Position numbers and translations under genes: made by a program. The notes below the pieces were generated by a model that searched no databases, was not told where the DNA came from, and worked only from the letters and a program-made list of their open reading frames with translations. This document shows, piece by piece, positions 1 to 8,485 of a stretch of DNA of 64,000 bases. Source of the DNA: Terebella lapidaria (taxonomy: Eukaryota > Annelida > Polychaeta > Terebellida > Terebellidae). Every line of letters begins with the position of its first letter. Position 1 is the first letter of the stretch. The stretch lies in the NCBI GenBank assembly GCA_949152475.1, contig OX424568.1:27813667-27877666 (forward strand), read 5' to 3'.

Positions 1-250
1 ACCTAAAATAATCACTGGTGCACAGCCATATGAACATACTCCTAGCCGCCGTGTTCCAAGCAAGGTTTTCATGAGGATGTACGTATATGTAGATAAGAAA
101 CAACTTCCAAATTCACTCGTCAGTAAGCCGAAACCATACTCTTCAATTTTGGTGCAGTTTGCTCGCAAAAGCAATGTGCTAATTCATTGTTATTTTCCGA
201 ATTTAGTTTAGCTGGTGTTGTCTGCTATATCCAAAACATGTTTTGTGGGG
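1..250. repeat. Dispersed repeat fragment
   Basis: This stretch is recognisably similar to about 48066-48260. Both contain an AACATACTCCT block, a CATGAGGATGTACGTA block, then TTCCAAATT and TTTTTGGTGCAGT, in the same order and orientation. It is an interspersed repeat of unknown class. No coding frame is convincing. Confidence 0.55.
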
Positions 251-1254
251 CATAGGTTATGACGCTGTCAGTCTGCTAGCCCCAAGTCGAAATACTATCA
301 ATATGTTACTTAAGATTTGTGAAAAAAATATGGTAAAAGCTATGATGTAAATTTCGATGCAAGCTCGATTATTGATCTTCAACGGAGCTAATTCTGCTAA
401 TATTAGTCTGAGCGGAAATGTCCTGAAAACGTCAAATGAGGCCATAGATTTGGGACATCCCATTGGTATGAACTGTATTAATATTACAATCAATAGAGCA
501 GTGAGCGACATATATCATCGATCAAGCTTTGCTGCCTTAAGGCTCAGCAGTTGTAATTCTGAGGTTATTAATAAGTCATTCATGATTCAAACGTTTTGTA
601 CTGCATACAATAACAGTGCCTTGTGGAAGATTCACAATAATAATGTCAACCGACTGTAAACAGTAAGGAATAGGATATACCATGAAAAACTCATGGGATG
701 GTTTTGACACATCTATTGAGTGGTTTAAATATTGAATTTGATCTTTTGAATGGGTTTCTCACATCCTATCATAAAGCGTGTAAAAGTCAAATTTATATTG
801 TCAGAATGTGCTGTATCCCATCTCGATACACCTGTGGCTGTCAGGTGTAGGCGGGAGGCTGTCAGGCGGGAGGTTCTTATTGTATAAATTACATGGATGA
901 CGATCCTGTATTTGAATATGATCTTCTCCCACTATAACGGTTTCTGATGCAGAAATTTGCATGCGAATCAGACTGTCAGATCTACGGTGAAATCACTCGA
1001 GAATTGTGTCTAATGAGAGACGGGTTGATGACTGCAGTGTTTGATTGGGGATAAAATTGATACATTTATATATGGCATGTGCACTGGGTGACAAGTGTTT
1101 TGCTGGCACCATCATCATTACAACACAATTGTGACCATTTTGTATTGTTTCTGAATTGTATTTGTATGATGCTTATAGATATATAATATATTTATAGAGA
1201 GAGAGAGTTTGCCCTCATTTTTTCGAGGGCAACAACTGGCCCAAAGCTACCTTC
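251..1254. other. No gene recognised
   Basis: AT-rich sequence with only short unremarkable frames on either strand and a small GA-dinucleotide run near 1196-1208. Nothing here resembles a known protein, RNA gene or complete transposon. Confidence 0.5.
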
Positions 1255-2299
1255 ATGAAGTTGGTGATAATGCAACAGGAAAATGACAACGTGATAATGC
1301 AACAGGAAAATGAGATTTTGAAAGCAGTTAGAGGTACGGGAGAGTACCGACTGCAAGAAGATTTCAATCATCTTCATGTCGATCCTAAAACATGGGATCA
1401 AATGACGACGGAACAAAAAAGGAAGAAAGCCAACAAATTTCTTCAACCTAACATGGAAAGTGTATTCGCTCATCAGCCAACAATACACACCAAACAACTG
1501 AGCATAGAGCCCCAGGATTTCAAAAGCCAATTGTCAAACCTGCCCCTATCAACGGTGAGCAATATTTGGAACGTTGCCGCAGCAATATTGTCAAAACCAG
1601 GCTCAATTCAAGAGTTGGAGAGAGGAACCTGTGTAATGCAGGATGATGCCGCCTTTGTTGTCCGTTTGAAGGGTAACGGAACTACACAGTGTCACTGCAA
1701 AACGTATCAACAAGTTACATTGTGCGAGCATATCCTTGTGGTACCTGATACCAAAGATATGCTCGCAGCGACTTTGTCCAATTACACCTCAAGTACAAAG
1801 AGCGTCCTCCAAAAAGACAACCAAAATCAACCGGAGAGAAGAGAACAAAAAACCTAGAAAAGGTAGACCAGCGAAGAGGCGTGTTGCGATAACAGAAGAA
1901 ATAACAAGTGACCCTTCACCACATCATTTCCAAAACACAGAAATATATGATAATGATGAACCATTCATTATTATTTTAGTCCAAGATGTAGCCAAACTCA
2001 AAAGATTGATTGTGTGTGAACAGTGCAAGTCTTCCCCGATTTCAAATCGTAGCACACATCCAATGGATATTATAATTTCACGTAGAGAAAGATATTTCTA
2101 TCCTCACAAAGACAACAACAAAATCGTGCAAAAAGCGACATTTAAAAAACTTGCAACCAGATACTACTGTCCCAGGAAACAATGCCTGATTGTCAATCAT
2201 TCGTATTTCTGTAGTGGACTGTTATCAATTTCAAATGCTGCACACTTTGGAGAAGACAGAAAAGCCACCATCAGGCAAAATCTAGGCCCCATTGATTGA
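1255..2299 (+). pseudogene. SWIM zinc-finger protein remnant, probably transposase-derived
   Basis: Two overlapping frames (1255-1857 and 1736-2299) together read as one protein with a frameshift around 1800-1860. The first contains a SWIM-type zinc-binding motif, CHC followed about a dozen residues later by CEH (about residues 144-160). The second carries a basic linker and then cysteine-rich pairs (an IVCEQC block and a YYCPRKQC block). SWIM fingers followed by such a C-terminal module occur in MULE-like transposases and in host proteins derived from them; I infer that origin. The catalytic DDE region expected upstream is absent, so this is a truncated, frameshifted remnant. Alternatively it could be one exon of a host SWIM-domain gene. 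There is no intron consensus at the frame change, which favours decay. Confidence 0.5.
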
Positions 2300-3050
2300 T
2301 GTAAATGTATGCAGATTGCATATTCAATATATGTTATTGTTAAAAAGCCTGTAGTTTCGGACAATAAATATTTGTTAAGTGTTTTTGTTGAATGTCAAAA
2401 TTATCATTTCATAAATGATTTTAATGATTGTTTGTGATTAAATAGTGAAAGATATGCCATGCTTTCAGGGATTTCTTGCATTTGTTAGCGTGGGCCCTAT
2501 TTGTTTTGAACGATTGTTGTGAATCTTTGATTTGTTGAATCACAGTCTACATTTTCATTACTTTTGGTCGACTTCCTATTCGTCAAATCATTCCAAAGTC
2601 TTGTCTTGTCTTAGCATTGTAGTTGTATATGGGCTATCCTCTTGATTTGGATTTTGACGTTGATTCAGTTTGAAATGTTTAAAGGGCCGCTATATACTAA
2701 TACAGGGTCGGCCAATAAGTTTGCACTTTAATCGGTGCAGATGGTGGGATGTAAATGTACAAAACGATATCGAGCAGCAAAAACTATTACTGTATGTAAT
2801 ATCTGTGCATGCATGGGACAAAATAGAGACAAATTTGGCAATTCGCTATTTCCAATTTTGCGTGTACAGAAAGTGCAACAAAAACGTACATTTTACTGCA
2901 ACAATAAATAACAACAAACACCATTTCGATGCTATCTACATTTCGGACCAATTCATTGACAGACTGATTATATGTGATACTAGTACAGTCCAAAATTCAG
3001 AATATAATCGTTAATATGCGAATTGACGCCCGTTCTCCCGGATCACAGAG
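2300..3050. other. No gene recognised
   Basis: AT-rich interval between the SWIM remnant and the Tc1 remnant. A motif at about 2701, TACAGGGTCGGCCAATAAG, resembles a transposon end, but no matching inverted copy was found beyond the Tc1 remnant. A 114-codon frame at 2670-3014 has no recognisable domain. Confidence 0.45.
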
Positions 3051-3071
3051 GCGATCGTCTGGGCATGCTGT

Positions 3072-4040
3072 CTACCAAGTTGTTGATGTACGCAGATTTT
3101 GAGGCGCTGGGTCCATGGAATGAATTTCCCTCTTCAGACGATCCCAGTAGTTTTTAATGGGGTTGCAATGCGGACTGCAAGCTGGCCATGGTAACACAGT
3201 GACGTCTTCCTGATCCAGAAAATCAGCAACTAGACGAGATCGGTGCGTTGGGGCATTGTCGTGTTGCAACACAAAGTTATCACCATACACACCTAGCTCT
3301 TACATACGGAAGAGACGTGTTCGCCATCAGCTCCCGATATGTGGCGCCAGTGACGTTCTGCTCCAAGATCACCATGCCGATTTACCATCATGGTGAATAG
3401 CGCCCCAGACATGAACGGATCCCCCTGCCCCTTGTCTCACAGACAGTATATGGTCATCCTGGATGGCTTGTCCGTCCATACGACGCACCCTGAGCCAGCC
3501 ATCCACAGTGTCCAGGGTGACACGGCTCTTCAGTGAAGACCACGTGGAGCCAGTGCTGCAAGATCTGGGGTTCATGCTGTCTAGCCCATTGCAAACGTAC
3601 CACGCGGTGTCTTGCTGAAGGAGGAGTCGCCTGATCAATCTCCTGGCTCTGTAACCAGCGAACGTCAACCCTCTGCTCACAGTGCCCCTGGACACAGCCC
3701 GATCCAGACGGCATGACCAGTCGTTTGCCAGAAACTCAGCCGGGCGTCGGTTTTCACGCATCATGTGCATCAGAACGCGGTCAACACGGTCCGTAGAGGT
3801 GCGTGGACGCACGCTCGACTTGTCAGGAGCTGAATTGCCTGTGTTCCTGTCTCTTTTGAGCACCTAACACACTGCTGACTGAGTGAATCCCACCAAGGTC
3901 GCGATCTCTGTCTGCTGGTGGCCATCTTGTCTATATCGGATGATCAAATCTCGCATTTCTCTACCTAAATATTCGAATATAAGTAGACATACATGCCGAA
4001 TATAGGAACATGTCCTCATGAGCACGATTATGGTAAATGG
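3072..4040 (-). pseudogene. Tc1-like transposase remnant
   Basis: Reading on the minus strand from about 4040 to 3072, pieces in different frames recover a Tc1/mariner transposase. An N-terminal helix-turn-helix stretch (LIIRYRQDGHQQTEIATLVG) comes first, then a second DNA-binding part, then a central region ending near VWGAIHHDGKSAW, and finally QHDNAPTHRSRLVADFL and the WPACSPHCNPIKNYWD block. In active Tc1 elements the last block carries the third catalytic acidic residue (NPIEN or similar). Here it reads NPIKN, so that residue is lysine. The first catalytic region is frameshifted (a VVFTEEP fragment in one frame). Frameshifts, stops and the lost acidic residue show a dead element. I could not define terminal inverted repeats. 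Confidence 0.8.
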
Positions 4041-4192
4041 TGTAAAGCTGCCCAGGTCGAACAAATATGAAATTTTGATGATGTTCATAATTTACTGAAA
4101 TAACATGTGGTAATCGGTCGACATATACATGAAATCGTATACATAATCACCTAATCATATATACCTGATACACTCATAAAATGTAAGACAAA

Positions 4193-4384
4193 TGTGGTGG
4201 ATACGCTGTACTGCTCGCCCACCGTGGACCTGCAGCGCCGCCTGTCGTCGTCACCAAGTGCAAGGCGCGTAAACAGCTACATTTCAGATGACGAACAGAA
4301 CTGCATGAAGCCGGACGGACAAGCCTACGCTGCCAATCCCTACGGTTAGTAGTCAGCCATCTCGACCATAGTTTGGACACTATA
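4193..4384 (+). repeat. E0 5' LTR
   Basis: 192 bp, beginning TGTGGTGGATAC and ending GGACACTATA. The copy at 10551 matches base for base on inspection. The end is ATA rather than the usual CA; the boundary is set by the CAAA duplication and could shift by one base. Confidence 0.85.
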
Positions 4385-4385
4385 T

Positions 4386-4400
4386 TGGTGTCAGAAGTCG
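4386..4400 (+). other. E0 primer-binding site
   Basis: TGGTGTCAGAAGTC directly follows the left LTR. From recall it resembles the complement of the 3' end of animal tRNA-Leu (TGGTGTCAGGAGT...), a common gypsy primer, with one mismatch in the first 13 bases. Confidence 0.65.
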
Positions 4401-4858
4401 AAGACGAGCCAACGCAACTCGGATCGAATCATTTTCTGATCGAGGGAGCGACTTTCTTCTTTGACAGACAAACTGTGGACTTCTCTCCTTCTCGGGTGAT
4501 CGACTTTCCAGGGTGAGCGACGCCATCTTGGTAGGTCGACCCGTAAAATTTGAAAATATTATCGATTGAAATCCGATGTAATACACAATCATCCATCAAT
4601 ATTTCCTAAATAATTGAAAGTGTATGATCTAGTAATTCAATATTAATCATATTTTTCGTGTGACATTGCAATATTTGGGCGGATTGTAATTGTGAAAATT
4701 TTCTAATTTAGCACTAAGTTTTCTAATGTAGACTTGGCACGGCTAGGATTAGGAAAGATCATACATTGAAATCGGTATACACACATACAATACACAATTT
4801 CAGATATTTCCATACTTGAATTGACTGAGTGTTAATTTTCTTTGTTTTTTCCTGATAA

Positions 4859-4884
4859 TATTGTCCGGGCTTGCTTGGACAATA
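4859..4884 (+). other. E0 hairpin 1 (GGGCTTGCTT loop)
   Basis: Perfect 8-bp stem TATTGTCC / GGACAATA around a 10-base loop GGGCTTGCTT. The loop is shared with hairpins elsewhere in E0, while the stem sequence is not. Confidence 0.7.
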
Positions 4885-4932
4885 ACATTGATACATGTGT
4901 TGAATTTTATTTCTGGTCTAGGTCAATTTATT

Positions 4933-4954
4933 TTATCCGGGCTTGCTTGGATAA
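4933..4954 (+). other. E0 hairpin 2 (GGGCTTGCTT loop)
   Basis: 6-bp stem TTATCC / GGATAA around the same 10-base loop GGGCTTGCTT. Confidence 0.7.
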
Positions 4955-4976
4955 TAACAATAGTTACTGATCATCT

Positions 4977-4996
4977 CACCTGGGCTTGCTTAGGTG
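4977..4996 (+). other. E0 hairpin 3 (GGGCTTGCTT loop)
   Basis: 5-bp stem CACCT / AGGTG around GGGCTTGCTT. The stem differs from hairpins 1 and 2 at most positions but still pairs. Confidence 0.65.
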
Positions 4997-5114
4997 TGGG
5001 GTAAAGTGAATAAACATAGTTAGATCTAGCTCTAATTCAGGATAATTAGTTAATAAATATTAGTCAAGTGTATAAAAGTATTTATTGTGTGTGTGAAGGG
5101 TAATTTATTCAGTA

Positions 5115-5138
5115 CTGTAAGCCCTCAGGTTTATACAG
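5115..5138 (+). other. E0 leader hairpin, GCCCTCAGG loop
   Basis: Stem CTGTA / TACAG flanks a loop containing GCCCTCAGG. It belongs with the next hairpin at 5199 to a second loop family. Confidence 0.45.
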
Positions 5139-5198
5139 GGGCATCTGCATTAGAGAGTATTTATTGTATGTGATTGTGTAATAATTTGTCAATATTTA

Positions 5199-5220
5199 GT
5201 GTAAGCCTTCAGGTTTACAC
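5199..5220 (+). other. E0 leader hairpin, GCCTTCAGG loop
   Basis: 6-bp stem GTGTAA / TTACAC around a 10-base loop GCCTTCAGGT. The loop differs from that at 5115 by one base in nine while the stem differs. Confidence 0.45.
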
Positions 5221-5234
5221 CGGGGGGCGTTATC

Positions 5235-5267
<33 letters not shown>

Positions 5268-8200
5268 CAATTTGTACTTGCTTATCAATATGAATACGCT
5301 TCTGCGCCAGTACTGGTACGGAAGAAAGATGGTACTGTACGATACTGTATCGACTACCGGGAGCTCAACACTCGGACGGTAAAAGACACTTTCCCAATTC
5401 CGCTGATCGAGGACTGTCTGGACGCTTTGGATGGCACCCAGTCATTCAGCACGCTAGACCTCGCAGCAGGATACTGGCAGATCGAGATTGATCCGGCTGA
5501 CCGTTACAAGACCGCCTTTATAACACGGTACGGCTTGTACGAGTACAACAGGATGAGTTTCGGGCTGTGTAACGCTCCTGCGACGTTCTCCAGGATCATA
5601 AATCTGGTGTTGAACGGGTTGGTATGGCGCCAGGTACTTGCGTACCTTGATGATGTCATAATCCTGGGCAAGGACGTCGTAGACTCCATCAATAAGCTTA
5701 GGGAAGTGTTCACACGTTTCCGGATCCACAATCTGAAACTGAAACCTAAAAAGTGTTTCCTGTTCCGAGATGAAGTGGAGTTCTTGGGACATCGAGTCAG
5801 CAAACAGGGAATATTTGTCACTCAAGACAAGCTGGAGAAGATCTACAGATGGGAGAGACCCACCACCAAGAAAGAGCTGAGTTCTTTCCTTGGATTTCTC
5901 AACTACCATCGGGATTTCATCCGGGACTATGCCACCATCTCACATGGACTTTACCAGCATGTGACAAAGAAATCACCGGAAAAGGTCCAGTGGCAGGAGG
6001 CTGACGAGGAAGCTTTTAAGCGCCTGAAGGGCATCTTGACACCCTCACAGTTCTTGGTGTTCCCGAGGCAAACTGGAGAGTTTGTGCTCGACACGGATGC
6101 CTCTGACATCGCCATCGGAGCTGCACTGTATCAGATCCAGGACGTTAGTGAACGACCAGTCTCGTTCGCCAGCAAGGTACTTGTGGATGCCCAGCGTCGA
6201 TACTGCACTACGAGGAAAGAACTGCTCGCAGTGGTCACATTCACACGACAGTATCGGCACTACCTGTTGGGACGATCATTCACGGTACAGACCGATCACA
6301 GCAGCAGAGCCTGGTTGATGCGGTTCAAACAGCCACAAGGACAGCTAGCCCGATGGTTGGAGGAACTCACACAGTATGACATGAAGATTCTCCACCGGGC
6401 TGGTGTGAAACATGTGAACGCTGACGTCTTGTCAAGGTTGCCGGATGAAACGCCATACTGCAACTGCTACCAGGCCGGAGCCACTCCAGGAAGCCTCCCG
6501 TGTGGAGGATGCACATTTTGTCAGCGGGCGCACGCCCAATGGCATCGGTTTGAGGAGGACGTGGACGACGTCATGCCCATCGCCATCCGAGGCGCAGACC
6601 CCATGGATGTTACGGCAGCGAGCAAGGGTTCCCGGGCTTACTCTGGGGACTCCGAGCTTGCTGTGCCGGTTTCCATGGTGGAAGGTTCTCGGGCTTGTAC
6701 TGGGGAACCTAACTATCCATTGGAGATCGGGGATGTTTCTGTAGTGAACATAGAAGAACGTGAAGAAGATGGGGGAGAAGAGACTGTGGAATTGCCCACC
6801 TATTCCATGGAAGACCTCAGGAAGCAACAGGAAGCAGATTCAACTTTGAAGCCTGTGATCCAGTGGCTTGAGGAAGACCGTGATCCCGATCATGAGGAGT
6901 TGTCTGCCTACAGCATCGACACTAAAAAGTTGTGGCAAAATAAAAGTCAACTGCGACTCAAAGATCAGGTGTTGCACTACATGTGGCTGGAACAGGAGGA
7001 CCAGGTTGAGAAACTGGTGGTGCCTATCAGCCTCAGGGAGGAACTGTTGAAGTCGGCACATGACGTCCGAGTAGCTGGACATCCAGGACAGCACCGCACG
7101 TTCGATCGGCTGAAACAGCATTTCTATTGGCCGAGGATGCGTCAGGATATTCACCTGTACGTCCGGACCTGTGACACCTGTAGCAAGAGTAAGAAGCCAG
7201 CAGTGAAGCCCAAAGCCAAACTAGGTAGTTTCCTGGCCGGTAACCCGATGGAGCGAGTTCACATCGACATCCTAGGACCGTTTACCGAGAGCCAGGACCA
7301 CAATAAGTATATCGTCATGATCGTGGACCAATTTACCAAGTGGTTGGAGTGTCATGCAGTTCCAGATCAGACCGCACAGGTTGTCACGGACGTGCTAGTC
7401 TCCCAGTGCCTGGTGCGATTTGGGATTCCACACACCATCCATTCCGACCAAGGGCGGCAGTTTGAGAGTGCGATTTTCCAGCAGACCTGCAAAGCTTTGG
7501 AGATTGCCAAGACGAGGACTACACCGTACCGGCCTTGCTCCAATGCTCAGGTGGAGCGCTTCAACCGAACTGTTCTGCAAATGCTGCGGTGCTACACTGG
7601 AGAACACCAACGTGATTGGGACCAGCATCTGCCGTACATCGGCATGGCAATGCGCAGCATGGTGAACAGGTCGACAGGGTTCACTGCCAACATGATGATG
7701 CTGGGCCGGGAGATCTCCATTCCGGATGAATTGTTTGGAGTTCGTCCGCGTTCAAACACTGAGGGGGCCCCGGAGTACGTCCGCCAGCTGTTGTCAAAAC
7801 TGCAGAGAGCGCACGAAGTCGCTCGTTCCCACCTGCAAGATCAACAGGCAAGACAACAGTGGTACTACAACCAGAAACTGAGAGAACGACGATTTGACCG
7901 TGGCGACCTGGTATACCGGCTGGACACAACTCACCGCGTCGGTCTGAGTAGCAAACTCAAACCAGTATATGCAGGACCGTTCCTTGTCACTGAGGTATTG
8001 TCGCCAGTGCTATACAGGATCGAGGGTCGCCGCAAGCAGATGGTATCACACCATGACCGCCTCCGTATCTGTGAGGATCGGGTGGTCCCGATGTGGGTGC
8101 GTAGGAAGAGGAATCAGTTGATCAACGTTGCAGACCAAGACCCAGAACCAGAACACCAGCCTCTGGATGCTGAGGAGACTGACTGGGGTCTACCAGCGTT

Positions 8201-8375
8201 GTTCGCTGAGGAATCTTCCACCCCAACTGCCAGAAACACCGTGACGGCGGCAACCCCGAGTAAGGTCCTGGATGCTGACAGGATCTCGGCAGAAGTGCGG
8301 CAACCCACAACCAGTACCACCAGGGCCGGGCGCACAGTTCGACCACCAGCCTGGCAACGAGATTACTTAGCGTAA
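5268..8375 (+). CDS. pol: E0 pol: reverse transcriptase, RNase H, integrase (5'-truncated)
   Basis: Open frame whose RT homology begins at the VLVRKKDG motif (about 5307), before the first ATG at 5427; the coordinates start after the poly-A run. Numbering from the ATG: RT active site YLDD at about 73; RNase H LDTDASD near 221 and TDHSS near 290; an H2C2 integrase finger (HPGQH ... CDTC) from about 551; integrase catalytic Asp in HIDILGP (about 613), Asp in HSDQG (about 672) and Glu in QVERFNR (about 708), spaced as in DD35E. A GPF-type module (YAGPFLVTEVL) follows. It copies and integrates element RNA in the reverse-transcription complex. No aspartic protease (DTG or DSG) motif precedes RT, so processing would need a trans source. 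A roughly 120-residue linker between RNase H and the integrase finger holds two GSRA repeats that coincide with the loop hairpins. The catalytic part looks intact. Confidence 0.88.
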   Translation, partial: QFVLAYQYEYASAPVLVRKKDGTVRYCIDYRELNTRTVKDTFPIPLIEDCLDALDGTQSFSTLDLAAGYWQIEIDPADRYKTAFITRYGLYEYNRMSFGLCNAPATFSRIINLVLNGLVWRQVLAYLDDVIILGKDVVDSINKLREVFTRFRIHNLKLKPKKCFLFRDEVEFLGHRVSKQGIFVTQDKLEKIYRWERPTTKKELSSFLGFLNYHRDFIRDYATISHGLYQHVTKKSPEKVQWQEADEEAFKRLKGILTPSQFLVFPRQTGEFVLDTDASDIAIGAALYQIQDVSERPVSFASKVLVDAQRRYCTTRKELLAVVTFTRQYRHYLLGRSFTVQTDHSSRAWLMRFKQPQGQLARWLEELTQYDMKILHRAGVKHVNADVLSRLPDETPYCNCYQAGATPGSLPCGGCTFCQRAHAQWHRFEEDVDDVMPIAIRGADPMDVTAASKGSRAYSGDSELAVPVSMVEGSRACTGEPNYPLEIGDVSVVNIEEREEDGGEETVELPTYSMEDLRKQQEADSTLKPVIQWLEEDRDPDHEELSAYSIDTKKLWQNKSQLRLKDQVLHYMWLEQEDQVEKLVVPISLREELLKSAHDVRVAGHPGQHRTFDRLKQHFYWPRMRQDIHLYVRTCDTCSKSKKPAVKPKAKLGSFLAGNPMERVHIDILGPFTESQDHNKYIVMIVDQFTKWLECHAVPDQTAQVVTDVLVSQCLVRFGIPHTIHSDQGRQFESAIFQQTCKALEIAKTRTTPYRPCSNAQVERFNRTVLQMLRCYTGEHQRDWDQHLPYIGMAMRSMVNRSTGFTANMMMLGREISIPDELFGVRPRSNTEGAPEYVRQLLSKLQRAHEVARSHLQDQQARQQWYYNQKLRERRFDRGDLVYRLDTTHRVGLSSKLKPVYAGPFLVTEVLSPVLYRIEGRRKQMVSHHDRLRICEDRVVPMWVRRKRNQLINVADQDPEPEHQPLDAEETDWGLPALFAEESSTPTARNTVTAATPSKVLDADRISAEVRQPTTSTTRAGRTVRPPAWQRDYLA
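6628..6650 (+). other. E0 hairpin 4, inside pol
   Basis: Stem GTTCCC / GGGGAC (one T-G pair) with loop GGGCTTACTCT, inside the pol linker. The coding reading is GSRAYSGD. Confidence 0.55.
6683..6710 (+). other. E0 hairpin 5, inside pol
   Basis: 8-bp stem AGGTTCTC pairing with GGGAACCT (one T-G pair), loop GGGCTTGTACT plus a G. The coding reading is GSRACTGE, same frame as hairpin 4. Confidence 0.55.
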
Positions 8376-8485
8376 TTAAGTAATGTCGCACCGTTACGTA
8401 AGGTTAACCCTAACCTTGACGGGGATCACTGTGGGAGGGACGAAACTGAAGTGTAGGGGCTCAGTATGTATGTCTTTCTAGGAGT
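8376..8485 (+). other. E0 pol to TatD ORF intergenic gap
   Basis: 110 bases with stops. It contains the palindromic GGTTAACCCTAACC and no obvious TATA box. How the downstream ORF is expressed (subgenomic RNA, splicing or reinitiation) cannot be told from sequence. Confidence 0.4.

Larger units (their letters stand above)
4401..5267 (+). other. E0 leader, non-coding, with hairpins and a poly-A run
   Basis: About 870 bases with no gag-like or protease-like frame. It contains three GGGCTTGCTT-loop hairpins (4859-4996), two hairpins with a GCC(C/T)TCAGG loop (5115-5138 and 5199-5220), and a run of about 27 A (5240-5266) immediately before the RT coding sequence. The run may mark the junction of a deletion that removed gag and protease. 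Confidence 0.6.

Noticed and set aside
2701..2730. TACAGGGTCGGCCAATAAG as a Tc1 terminal repeat
   Set aside because: No inverted partner found on the other side of the transposase remnant.
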